The position numbers and the translations under genes were made by a program. Positions 22,640 through 33,573 of a stretch of DNA of 64,000 nt are shown here, piece by piece. Each line of letters begins with the position of its first letter. The stretch's first letter is position 1. The notes under the pieces are model-generated. The model ran no database searches. It worked only from the letters and a program-made list of their open reading frames with translations, and was not told the DNA's origin. This DNA comes from Pegoplata infirma (taxonomy: Eukaryota > Arthropoda > Insecta > Diptera > Anthomyiidae), in contig OY992536.1 in NCBI GenBank assembly GCA_963921195.1, positions 96,869,550-96,933,549 of the forward strand. Reading direction: 5' to 3'.

Positions 22640-24009
22640 GTTTTTTGTATTCTTATTTTCGTTTGTTTTAATTGTGACGTCGACCATTTTCTTTCCATCA
22701 CATTTTTAGGTTTTACCTGACTAACGAATTGAAAAAGATGTTACATCGATCAGTAATCGTTTGCATGCAATGTCACATAACAAAAAGGAGTTAGCTAATA
22801 GCTACTTGAATTTTAAAAGCCATAAAAATATAAAAGAAATATTTTTTGTCACGGTTTTTATGACCCCTAATAAAAGTAGATCTTAAAAAATTTAGACCTT
22901 TTCTGTGATGAAATTTTTTCTTTTGCAAACATTGTTAATATTTGATATTTGTACATTGAATGTCACCGCACTCTTCTTTGCGTTGTAAAAAAAAATACTA
23001 ATGTCATTTTTTTGGAAATTCCAAAATTTTAATCAAGCAGACGTTACAAAATTTTATGTCACAACACCAGAATCCAGAAAAAAAAATTATTGTTTTATTA
23101 GAGGCACAGTCATATTATATAAGAATTTAAGAACGCATAATGTGCAGTTCATACTTGCTATTTTTGAGAGTTTAAGGGCTACGTGCTTAAAAATTATTTT
23201 TTCTGTATCCATTACGTTTTTATTCTGTTACTGGTGTTTTGTTAAACAACTTGTTTAAGGTCGTAAGTGTGAACCCCATATAAGAAAAAAATTGACCCGT
23301 GTAATCGCAATTGGCAAAATATCTAAAATCGAAATGATAACCCATTTCGATCACCTTTTTCAAAAAAATCAAATGTTAAGTCTCATCTTTCTGCAATTAA
23401 AAAATATCTTCCCTTGACCACCGGAATTTATATGTGCACTAAATGCAATGTGCATCAGCACAGAAATTGTTTCAAGCAAAAACGAAATTTTTTTTTAGTT
23501 TAGGCTTTTATTTTTTTTTTAATTAATATTATTTTTTTAGATTTAATTTATTATCAAATTGTTTCAATTAACATTTTGAAACAATTTATTTTGAAAATAA
23601 CGAAATAAATTAATAAAATTGCAAATAAATCCAAATATTAAAATTGCATAAAAGTTGAAATACAGGCTTTTCTGGAATAACGGAACATTAAAATTTTTTT
23701 TTACAAGAGTTTTGAGATCAGCCGGTGCTAATTTTACTAAATAGGTACATTTTTCAAAAAAAAAAAGAATGAATCTTTGTCCAAAATGGGTTAAGCATGT
23801 ACTATTTAGTTTAAAGTTTGACTTAATTCTGAATGCAAATACTGCTAATTTTTTTTTTTTTAAAGGGGTTTTTCAAAAAAAAAAAACATCCCTCACGCAA
23901 AAATTCGACTCACTCTCTAGACACTCACTCAGAATTTTTCAACTCACAATCACGTGATTTAAATGAAAATCACTTTTTTGAGTCACTCAAATCACGGGAC
24001 CAGCGACCA
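22640..24009. other. AT-rich interior of the nested hAT, no gene
   Basis: Contains a copy (about 22850-23040) of the unit duplicated at 34810-35240 ('gaccttttctgt', 'actaatgtc', 'ttttggaaat') and, from about 23880, 'actcacg' repeats of the TAGAGATGGG hAT family ending 'gcgaccatctc'. No left end for that hAT copy was found. No recognisable coding. Confidence 0.5.
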
Positions 24010-24575
24010 TCTCCAATTCAAATACATACATAAACAAGTGACAAGTGTCTTTTCATTTGTTTAATCTATAACATCTGTAAATTTTATTTAAAAGTGTCCA
24101 CCCTTGAAAAAATTTCCTTGTAGGCCTGAATCCAAAAAGTTTCAAGGCACCTATTTATTACCTTAATATAGTCACTTGACTTAAATGAAAATCACTCTAT
24201 AACCAAATGATTTAAATGAAAATCACTTACGCTCACGAGTGAATCACGGGACCAGAGTGTCTCTTCATGTGATTCATCTATAACATCTGTAAATTTTGTT
24301 AAAAATGAAGTGTCCACCCTGAAATAGTTTCCTTGTAGGTCCGATTTCAAAAAGTTTCAAGTCACTTATTTATTACCCTAATATAGAACTTAATTTAAAT
24401 GAAAATCACTCTATAATCACGTGATTTAAATAAAAATCGCTCACGCCTGAATCACGTGGTTTTTTGAGTCACGCAAATTACGGGACCACAGACCATCTCT
24501 AATTCAAATACATAAACAAAAGACAAGTTTCTTTTCATTTGTTTCATCTATAACATCTGTAAATTTTATTAAAAA
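24010..24575. repeat. three ~248-bp tandem units, the last split by the Helitron
   Basis: The phrases 'atctataacatctgtaaatt', 'gtgtccacc', 'tttccttgtagg' and 'cttatttattacc' recur at about 24060, 24280 and 24550. The third unit is broken after 'attaaaaa' at 24575 and continues at 30858 with 'tgaagtgtccacc', ending near 30945. This gives an exact empty site for the Helitron. Confidence 0.88.
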
Positions 24576-26028
24576 CTAGCTGGCCCGGTCCGCGTTGCTG
24601 GCCCAAATATAAGATCAGTGTTATATTTCGTATCGCTTCAAATATATAGCCCTGCATAAAAGTGTAATGAATTTCTTAGCTTAGAAAAAGTTGTAGGCGT
24701 GGTTTTAAAGACCCGATTAGGGAGAGTATCATCTTCAAATTATATTTTAGGAACTAAAAATAACAATAACCATGTCTTCGACTTTGCGTACTGTACAAAT
24801 TCAAAACTTCTTTAATATCATTACGAACAACACAAAAATAAATTACGCATATTCCTCGTTCTTATCGTGAGCTATTGTCTTGAGTTCAAACAAAACCTAT
24901 AATCAACTTAAAAAAATCAGTCCGGTCATTAGTAGTCGACATATTTAGACAAAAGTGGGCGTTAAAATTTGTGTGGTAAGTTAAAATTGTACATATGGTA
25001 AAAATCCCAAAGGATTTAAAGTCATTTTTACCAAGTTTAAGCGGAATATATTAAGAAATATTTTTTTTAATAGATCGAATTAGAGTAAAAACAAATTTTA
25101 AATGTATCGAAAAAAGTGGCCGAGGACAATTTTTCTTTCCAAACAATTATATGGAACATTACAAACATTTAAAACAATTAGCCACATCGGCCCAGGCGTT
25201 CTCAAGTGTTGCAAATTTTAAGGATGATGAAAAATGTGGGCTTTTAAGTGGGGAGGCAAATAATTATTTCAAAATCCTTACTTGGACTATAACGATCATT
25301 AAAGAAAAAATTTAACAAATCGATATTCGATATGGGAGTGGACAATTTATCTTTCCGTAAAAACCTTAGTTGTACTATCACGAACGTCAACAAATACTAC
25401 TAATAGCCAAATCAGCCCTGCCGTTCTACTATTTTAGATATATCGAAATAAAAGTGGCGTGAACAAATTTTATTTCCGTTTTAACCTAAATTGGACTATG
25501 ACGAAAATTAAAAAAAAAAAGTTAAGTACAGCCGTTCTCCGATTTCAGATATATCGAAAAAAGGAGGCGTAAAAGTGGGCGAGATTAATTTGTTTTCCGA
25601 AAAAAACCAAAGAAAAACATTAAAAAAAATAAGACGAACTTAAAGAAAAATATTATCAAAATCGGTCAGTTCTCAAGTGATGCGATTACCAACGAACTAC
25701 ATATGATTTTTATTTATATTTTATTATTCTATATGAAGTTTTTATTTATCTCGGTTTGAGTCCATATTAATTATTTCTGAGAAATAATTATTTTTGTTGT
25801 ACAATGAGAAAATCTGAAAAAATTAATTGACAACACAGGCTAAGTGGAGATGTCGACAGCTTTCGGAAGAAGCCACCCTTCCTTCGTCAGCACTCTTCGA
25901 TTGTCACTGTAGGTGTGTAAGATTAAGATCAGCTATTTAAACGTACATTAAGGTGAAAAAGCGAACGGGAATTATATCACATTTCATTACCCATATGTTA
26001 CGTTTAGCACGAACTTATTTTTTTTTTT

Positions 26029-27080
26029 ATACCCTCCACTCTAGTGATAGAGGGTATATATAAGTTTGTCATTCCGTTTGTAACACATCGAAATATTGGT
26101 CTAGGACCCCATAAAGTATATATATTTATGATCCTCGATCGATTTTAAGTCGATCTAGCGATGTCCGTCCGTCCGTCCGTCCGTCCGTCCGTCCGTCTGT
26201 CTGTCTGTCTGTCCGTCCGTAGAAAACACGCTAACTTTTGAAAGACTTTACAGAGGCTACTGATGTTTGGCATATATGTTTGTCATTCACCTGGTCAGGT
26301 TGGTATTGCAATCCAGCCAAATCGGTCCAGTGGTTCAAAAGTTATGAGCAAAAGAGTAAATTTCGGCAAGGGTGTTTCGCGAATTTACGAGATAAAAAAC
26401 ACGATAACTTTCGAAAGACAATAATGAGACTACTGAAGCTCGGCATGTATCTTTGTCGTTCCCCGGATCTGTTTGGTATTAAATTTCAGCTCAATCGGTC
26501 CAGTGGTTCAAAAGTTATAAGAAAAACCCTGAATTTCAGATTAGTTTCATCTAAAATACCACATGTTTTAACAAGTTTTAAAAGCATTGGTGGTAACTAA
26601 ACAATGCTTTTCAAACTCGTTTAATTTTAAAGCAATGCTTTTTAAACTTATTTAGTTTTAAAAGCATTGGCAGCTTAAAAATTACACTCGAAAAAATTTT
26701 ACACTCAAAAAAAATTTTACACTCAAAAAAAAATTTACACTCAAAAAAAAAATTACACAAAAAAAAATTTGTTTTTTTTTGTTTTTTTTTACAAAAATTA
26801 CAATATTTTGTGTACATACGTACGTGCATTCACTCAGAAATATTTTTACAGTAAAAAAAAACATTACACTCGAAAAAATTTTTACACTCAAAAAAAAAAA
26901 AAAATTAGTAATTTTTTTTTTTTTAAATGACAAAAAAAAGAGTTTTTTACTCAAAATTAAATATTTCTAATCAAAATTGTTAATTTTTTCACGTTCAAAA
27001 ATGTACTACCCTTTAAAAAAATGCATTGTGGAGGGTATTCATAGATTCGGCAAAGTCGAATTTAACTTTTCTACTTGTTT
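26029..27080 (+). mobile_element. Helentron-like repeat, family 1, nearly complete
   Basis: Runs from 'ataccctccactctag' with its 'gatagagggta' partner (hairpin), through the GTCY microsatellite (about 26162-26220), a conserved body, a run of 'ttacactcaaaaaaa' words (about 26690-26760), to 'ttcggcaaagtcgaa' and 'ctacttgttt'. It interrupts the 3' UTR of the LINE. A 120-codon open frame inside (26238-26600) recurs in sister copies because the DNA is shared; nothing suggests it is translated. Confidence 0.85.
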
Positions 27081-27311
27081 TTTTGTGTATTGGTTTGTTT
27101 GCAATGCAAACGGGATGGCGTAAGTATATTATAAAAATACTTTTATGCCAGGACTGAAAATATTTATTGATATTATGCACAGCTTGTAGAGTTATCCTTT
27201 ATGATAATTATGCACAGCTTGTAGATATTTATTTTTGACATCTGTTGGCACCAATATATTGCCGTATTTATGTGGATCGATTTTACATCATGATAGTTGA
27301 ATTGTGAAAGA

Positions 27312-29405
27312 TTATATGTCGATGTTACACCTTTGAAAGAATTTAACGAGTTTTTTGAAGATTTTATCTTGAAATGTAGATAGCAAATCGTGAAGAATAT
27401 CGTAGTTGCTGAAGAAATCAAAATCTTTTCGAATGTCTGCGAATCTAGGACAGGTAAAAACAAGATGATCATCCGTCTCTAGAGTGTTGCAATCGACGCA
27501 GTTCGGTGAAGGCTTAAAGTTGTTTTGATAATGAAAAGGTTTGTTGTAAGTGTGGCCCACTAAGAGTCTGTTTATAAGTTTGATCTCAGCAGGTTTGAGC
27601 GAAGAATTTTTAAACCAGTGTTTTTTAGGTAGATTAGGGAAAATACGATAAAGGAATTGACCTTTTGATTGTGATATTGATTTATATTCTGTATTCCAAT
27701 CATCCCAGAGGCTGTTATAAATTTTGGTACATGCGTCCTTTAATGATAGTGGTAATGTAATAACAGTGCCGTCATTTGCTGCAAGTTTAGCTTGACGGTC
27801 AGTTTCTTCATTGAAAGGGTGTCCAACATGGGAGGGGGTTCAGATGAAATACACTGAAGAGATATCTGAATCTTCAATTTTCTTTATGATTTTATCGACC
27901 AGAAAGTTTTTGCTATCTGTGAAGATTGCTGCTCTGTCAATACCTTCATCGAATATTATCTCGATGGCTTTTTCAAGAGCGTAGAGTTCTCCTGTAAGGG
28001 ACGACACTCTGTTGTTGATTTTAAATTTATAATGTTGCCCCGACGAGATGTTACAAACAGCACATCCAGTAGAATGATCCATGATGGATGCATCAGTGGC
28101 TAAAATGGCACAACCTTCGGCTTTCAGCTGACATATCTTTTCTGTGTAGATCGCTCTAAAGACTTCATTTGGAGTGTTTGCTTTTGAACCTTCGAAGGGA
28201 TCTAGAACAATTTGTATTTTTTTTTATGTTGCCGCAGTAAAATTTGGACATAGGTCATCAAAAATGTCTTTGTGTCTTAGGTACGTAAAGCCCATACTTG
28301 ATTTTCTACAGGGATTTGAAGTGATAAATTCATATACTGGATTGTTAAAAATTTTTAGTTTAAGGAGTTCTTTTGATGAAAGATATAGTGCTCTTGAATT
28401 AGGAGGCAGTGTTAGCGCAAGTGCATAGATATTGTGTACAGGTGTTGATGGATTTAGTCCTAGACTTCTTCTTAGCATTTGGTTTTGAAAAGACTGTACA
28501 CCCAGAAAAGTTTTACAGTAACTTTTTACGGTTATTCAAAAAGTTTTTAGTTAAAGTAGTTTTAAACGTTTTATCGTTTGTTTTTCAACGAAAATAAAAT
28601 ATTGAATGATTTATACAGTTGTTAAAACAATAAACTACAAAAGTTACGGAAAAATATTTTTATCAGTTAAATTATTTGTGACTGATTATACCGTATAATT
28701 TTACAGAAGTACGGTTTTTGTAGTTTGTTATTCAAACAATTTAATTTTTACTCCACAAAATGAAAAATTGTAAACAGTTAAAATAACTGAAATATCGTTC
28801 GTTTTTACGGAATGTCTAGTCATTTATTAACGTTTAAAAATAACTGAAAAAGTCTGTTGTTTCAAATGAAATATAAGTAGTCCGTTTTTTAAAAGGAAAA
28901 ACGATTGTTTTAAACGTTTTTTCAGTTGAATTTACTTACAAAATATTTTTAGTGTACTTTTTTATGAATATATTTTGGCATGTGCGCCATTGATGAAATT
29001 GCGTATTCTGTTTTGGAAAAAACAAGTGATTTTGTGAGGTTGAGAGCTAAATTTGGAAGGATTCCTCCTTTTATTGGAGTTACCATTTTGATTGCGTTGG
29101 TAGATGCTTGAGATTTTTTTATAATTTCATCGTAGTGCTCATTGACCGATAGACTGTCTTTAATAAATCTTCCAAGAAATTTAATGGATTTAACCTGCTT
29201 GATTCTTCGATTGTTGATATTAATTTGGAGTTCTTTTCTGCTGCCTTTCGCAACATACATAGCACATGTTTTTTCAACATTTAGCTGTAGATTTAATTTG
29301 TTCGTATACGATGTGAATTGCGACATTTTAAATTGTAAATTTTTGGAAGTTGTAATTTCTGACACTGTAGTAGATTTTCTCAGAGTTGCAACCCTTAGTA
29401 GGACT
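27312..29405 (-). pseudogene. LINE reverse transcriptase C-terminus, RNase H and Cys/His domain, nearly open
   Basis: From 29405 downward one frame reads LRKSTTVSEI (just after the catalytic palm), LQLNVEKTCAMYV and IKFLGRFI (reverse transcriptase thumb), then after a MITE (28499-28954) continues seamlessly into the linker, RNase H with ILATDAS (first Asp), YALEKAIEII (Glu), IFTDSKNFL (Asp) and PSHVGHPFNEETDRQAK, and finally NCVDCNTLETDDHLVFTC. Only two stops break it: TAA at 28224-28226 and TGA at 27840-27842. Endonuclease and the catalytic palm are missing, so the copy is 5'-truncated. The low decay suggests a fairly recent insertion. The family differs from the LINE at 7270-18120. Confidence 0.87.
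28499..28954. mobile_element. TA-target MITE inside the LINE, 456 bp
   Basis: Ends CACCCAGAAAAGTTTTACAG and ..ATTTTTAGTG, flanked by ta (28497-28498, 28955-28956). Removing it with one ta restores the LINE frame (KK-V-Q-SFQNQ). The interior is rich in 'gtttttacgg' and 'aactgaaa' words. No coding. Confidence 0.82.
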
Positions 29406-29524
29406 TTTCAAGTCTTGTCCGTTAGGTTTGAATTTATATTTCGTATTTCTAATTCTTAGAAATATTTCTTAATTGCATTCTTAATTTCTAAATTGCATTG
29501 TACCTTATGAGTTGAGTTTTCTAA

Positions 29525-30056
29525 TTCTGTTTTATATATTGTTGGACTTTATATTTTATAACTGAAGTTTTTATTTATCTCGGTTTGAGTCCATATTAAT
29601 TATTTCTGAGAAATAATTATTTTTGTTGTACAATGAGAAAATCTGAAAAGTCCTACTAAGGGTTGCAACTCTGAGAAAATCTACTACAGTGTAAGAAATT
29701 ACAACTGTGTTGGAAAAAGTTAAAAATAGATTCATTAAGTTCGTGCTAAACGTAACATATGGGTAATGAAATGTGATATAATTCCCGTTCGCTTTTTCAC
29801 CTTAATGTACGTTTAAATAGCTGATCTTAATCTTACACACCTACAGTGACAATCGAAGAGTGCTGACGAGGAAGGGTGGCTTCTTCCGAAAGCTGTCGAC
29901 ATCTCCACTTAGCCTGTGTTGTCAATTAATTTTTTCAGATTTTCTCATTGTACAACAAAAATAATTATTTCTCAGAAATAATTAATATGGACTCAAACCG
30001 AGATAAATAAAAACTTCAGTTATAAAATATAAAGTCCAACAATATATAAAACAGGA
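29525..30056. repeat. inverted duplication of LINE 3' sequences
   Basis: 29525-29658 and 29900-30056 are inverted copies containing 'ctcggtttgagtcc' and 'ctgagaaataattat'. 29340-29405 and 29655-29705 are inverted copies of the reverse transcriptase scrap. The forward copy at 29720-30030 also mirrors 25735-26015. See the LINE entry for interpretation. Confidence 0.8.
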
Positions 30057-30857
30057 TTATTCTATATTTTATTTTTCTATTTAGTAAATTTTATATATAT
30101 CGAAAAAAAGGAGAGGGTGGACAACTTATCTTACCGTAAAACCTTATTTGAATTTAACCAACTCGGTCCATCCATTTAATAGTGGGCATAGAAGTGGAAA
30201 ATTGTTCTTTCCGAAAACCTTTGCTGGACTATGACGAACATTAAAAACAAAATTAGATAAATTTATCCACCCATTTCATGATATATATCGTTAAAAGTGA
30301 GCAGTGTGCACAATTTTTCTTTCCTAAAAAATCTTTTGCGGACTATAACCAAATCGGTCTAGCCGCCTTAGTTCTTTCGATACATTGCAAAAAGTGGGCG
30401 TGGAAAATTCTACTGCCCACAAAAACCTTAGTTGACTTATGGCGAATATTTTCAACAAAAGTTAGCCAAAGTGGAAGTGGTAAATTTATTTTTTAAAAAC
30501 CAAAGTTATAATATGATGAAAATGCATTAAAAAAAAAATTGTCAAATTGGCCCAGCCATTCTCAGATTTTAGATAAATTTAAAAAATGGGCGTAAAAGTT
30601 GGCATGGTCGATTTTCCTTTCAGTACAAACTTAAATTGGACTATTATGAACATTTAAATAAAAAATTACCCAAATCGGTGCAGCCGTTTTCCGATTTTAG
30701 ATAAATCGAAAAAAGTGGGCGTGGTCAATTTTTCTTTACGTAAAAACCTAAGTTGGGCTATGACGAACATTTCAAAAAAATAATTGTCCAAATCGGTCCA
30801 GCCGTTCTCAACTGATGCTGTTACCAACGAACGACAATTGATTTTTATTTATATAGA

Positions 30858-31321
30858 TGAAGTGTCCACCCTGAAATAGTTTCCTTGTAGGTCCGATTTC
30901 AAAAACTTTCAAGGCACTTATTTATTACCTTAATATAGGCTTATATTCTGAATTTCAAAAAAATCGGTTAACATTTACGACCTGTAGAGACTTTTGGCCA
31001 AAAAACCTACCATCTCGCCCCAGTGTGCACTGTGGGGCGGACAGAAGGACGACTTACGTTAAATTAATTAATATTATCGACAAAACCTTTTGCATACAAA
31101 TACCAAAACCGATATAATATAAATACCAATACTTATTAAAAACCGATACCGATTCGAGGCTAAAACCAATACCAATACCCAATACCTAAATAATTCAAAA
31201 CCAATACCGAAACCTATACCAATTCAACAAAAAATGAAAACCAATACTTATACCAATACTAATATAATTTAAAAAACCAATACCAATACCAATACTTTTA
31301 TCGAATTGGTACCCATCCTTG
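30858..31321. other. end of split tandem unit, a transposon-end junction, and the hAT right arm
   Basis: 30858-30945 completes the tandem unit split by the Helitron. 30990-31040 contains 'tttggccaaaaaacc' then 'cgccccagtg' directly followed by 'tgcactgtggggcg', which looks like two CACTG-type transposon ends touching. 31085-31315 is the 'accaatacc' arm of the hAT at 22399-31321. Confidence 0.55.
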
Positions 31322-31725
31322 CTAATTACATCTAATTGAAAAATGTAATTGATTTTAATGTAATTGTAACAAACATGTTTATAATTACATTTAGTAGGTA
31401 ATTACTAATATTGTCAATTACACATACATATTTATTCAAAAATCTTTATGCATAAAATCGTTAGTGCAATTGTTTGTAACGCATGATCTCTGGAATCATA
31501 AGAGCTACCAACCTAAGACATACATATTAGATGCTGATCAAGGTTTTAAAGATTTGATTTTTTTCGACCCTGCAGGTGGCGCTGGCCTCAAGTTGTAAAC
31601 AGAATTGTGGGTGCCATTTGACAGCAGTTCAAAACAGAGTTAAAATAACTAAACTGCCACTGAAATTGTTAAACTCCTCAGTTGATAGTTTTTGAAAAAA
31701 GCCAGCAGTTGAAAATAACTCACAA
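31322..31725. other. hAT arm remainder and unassigned sequence
   Basis: 31322-31440 is 'taattac' repeat arm of the hAT at 22155-40074. From about 31480 to 31725 lies a more GC-balanced patch ('gcaggtggcgctggcctcaa') with no reading frame I recognise. It continues after the MITEs at 32291-32359 and 33574. Confidence 0.4.
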
Positions 31726-31727
31726 TA

Positions 31728-32288
31728 CACTAAAAAAAAAAAAACTGTAGTTGGCAAAAAATTTAGTTAAATTTAAGTAAAAAAACACCTGATTTTGAAC
31801 CTACTAAATTTCTAGTTAATTTAACACAAAATATTTAGTTAACTTTTCGTAGAATGAATGTAGCAAAAAAACAGTAATTTTAACTAAAAATTCAGCTGAA
31901 AATTTCGTAACATTTTTTATTAGGTGAATTCAGCTAACCTTTTTTTTTTAAATAAAAAAAAAAAATATTTTTCACAGCGTTAAGTTCAGCTTAAGTAGGA
32001 CTAATGAGATTTGCATAGGAGGCTACACAAGAAATGTTTAAAATTTTCGACTTGACAAAAATGTTACAAAAAATCAGCAAATTAATTAGTAAAAATTCGT
32101 AAACTCAGTTTTAAAGTCAACAAAAAAAATTAATTCCAAATTTGTACAAAACTAGTATTTTCGTAAATCGAACTTAACTAAAAAAAGTAGTTAAAACGCT
32201 GATTTTAACTAAAAATTTGCTAAAAAGCCAGTAAACTCGAGTTAACAAAAAAAAGTTTGTTAACTTTACAGTTTTATTTTTTTGAGTG
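31728..32288. mobile_element. CACTCAAAA-family MITE, 561 bp, TSD ta
   Basis: Left end CACTAAAAAAAA, right end ..TTTTTTTGAGTG, flanked by ta (31726-31727, 32289-32290). It is collinear with the copy at 17184-17775 in reverse orientation ('ggcttcttg'-type words near 32020, 'aaaccagtaaactcgagtt'-type words near 32225). Confidence 0.85.
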
Positions 32289-32361
32289 TACTGTAGTCAT
32301 TCGCAACAAACTGGAAGCAAAAACTCCAAGTCAAACGAAGATAACGAGAGTTTTTGTGGTA

Positions 32362-33571
32362 CACTCAAAAAAAAAAAAAACTGTAAAGTTAACAAAAAAT
32401 TTAGTTAAATTTAACTAAAAAAGCACCTGATTTTGGGCCAACTAAATTTTTAGTTAATTTAACTAAAAATATTTAGTTAACTTTTCGTAGAATGAATGTA
32501 GCAAAAAAAACCGTAACTTTAACTAAAAATTTAGCTGAAATTTCGTAACGTTTTTATCTACACTCAAAAAAAAAACTGTAAAGTTAACAAAAAATTTAGT
32601 TAAATTTAACTAAAAAAGCACCTGATTTTGGGCCAACTAAATTTTTAGTTAATTTAACTAAAAATATTTAGTTAACTTTTCGTAGAATGAATGTAGCAAA
32701 AAAAACCGTAACTTTAACTAAAAATTTAGCTGAAATTTCGTAACGTTTTTATCTACATATATTAACAAAAAAATTTGTTGAATTCAGCTAAACTTTTTGT
32801 TACTTTTCGTAAACTAAAATTTAGAAAATATTTTGTAAAAAATTAAAAGTTTATTTTTTCTATTTTTTCATCAGCTTAAGTAGAACTTATGAGATTTGCA
32901 TAGGAGGCTTCACAAGAAATTCTACTTAACAAATTTGTTACGAAAAATCAGCAAATTAATTAGTAAAAATTCGTAAACTCAGTTCTGAAGTCAACAAAAA
33001 AAATTAATTCAAAATTTGTTCAAAACTAGTATTTTCGTAAATTGAACTTTACTAAAAAAAGTAGTTAAAACGCTGATTTTAACTAAAAATTTGCTAAAAA
33101 GCCAGTAAACTCGAGTTAACAAAAAAAAATTAGTTAACTTTACAGTTTTATTTTTTTGAGTGTACATATATTAACAAAAAAATTAGTTGAATTCAGCTAA
33201 ACTTTTTGTTACTTTTCGTAAACTAAAATTTAGAAAATATTTTGTAAAAAATTAAAAGTTTATTTTTTCTATTTTTTCATCAGCTTAAGTAAAACTTATG
33301 AGATTTGCATAGGAGGCTTCACAAGAAATTCTACTTAACAAATTTGTTACGAAAAATCAGCAAATTAATTAGTAAAAATTCGTAAACTCAGTTCTGAAGT
33401 CAACAAAAAAAATTAATTCAAAATTTGTTCAAAACTAGTATTTTCGTAAATTGAACTTTACTAAAAAAAGTAGTTAAAACGCTGATTTTAACTAAAAATT
33501 AGCTAAAAAGCCAGTAAACTCGAGTTAACAAAAAAAAATTAGTTAACTTTACAGTTTTATTTTTTTGAGTG
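32362..33571. mobile_element. CACTCAAAA-family MITE, split by a copy of itself
   Basis: Outer ends CACTCAAAA (32362) and GAGTG (33571) flanked by ta (32360-32361, 33572-33573). The left part (32362-32558) and the right part (33165-33571) belong to one element. Between them lies a second, nearly identical MITE (32561-33162) with its own ta duplication. Confidence 0.88.
32561..33162. mobile_element. CACTCAAAA-family MITE inserted in its own kind, 602 bp, TSD ta
   Basis: Complete MITE from CACTCAAAA to GAGTG, flanked by ta (32559-32560, 33163-33164) inside the 'ttatctacatat' site of the host MITE. The two copies differ by very few bases over about 600 bp, so the insertion is recent. Confidence 0.88.
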
Positions 33572-33573
33572 TA

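Larger units (their letters stand above)
25735..30056 (-). mobile_element. 5'-truncated I/R1-group LINE with an inverted end, TSD attattctatat
   Basis: The insertion is flanked by a ~12-bp direct repeat attattctatat (about 25723-25734 and 30057-30068). From left to right it contains the LINE 3' region in reverse (25735-26028), a Helentron-like repeat (26029-27080), the RT/RNase H coding region in reverse (27312-29405), a second reversed 3' fragment (about 29525-29658), and then the same LINE in forward orientation (29655-30056: a scrap of reverse transcriptase joined to the 3' region). This looks like target-primed insertion with 5' inversion, or two overlapping insertions. Confidence 0.75.
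24576..30857 (-). mobile_element. non-autonomous Helitron, inserted between A and T
   Basis: Read on the minus strand it begins TCTATATAAATAAAAATC (right side) and ends GGGCCAGCTAG (left side), i.e. 5'-TC and 3'-CTAG termini with a short GC-rich stem near the 3' end. The neighbouring tandem copy (24292) shows the empty site 'aaaaatgaag', so the element lies between A and T with no duplication, as rolling-circle Helitrons do. The interior consists of ~100-120-bp units with 'gtgggcgt', 'ttggactatgacgaacatt' and 'aaatcggtccagccgttct'. About 4.3 kb of its length is the LINE at 25735-30056. No Rep/helicase frame is present. Confidence 0.88.
22399..31321. mobile_element. hAT element, TSD ctaattac, expanded to 8.9 kb by insertions
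   Basis: Ends CAATGATGGGTACC and GGTACCCATCCTTG, flanked by ctaattac (22391-22398, 31322-31329). Arms are built of 'accaatacc' repeats (22410-22620, 31085-31315). It entered the arm of the hAT at 22155-40074 and itself contains the tandem array at 24010-24575 and the Helitron. Confidence 0.9.

Noticed and set aside
26682..26970. Phe/Lys-rich overlapping frames on both strands
   Set aside because: Low-complexity translation of 'ttacactcaaaaaa' words in the Helentron-like repeat.
28174..28428. Plus-strand open frames opposite the LINE
   Set aside because: Shadow of the minus-strand LINE coding region, which carries the RNase H motifs.
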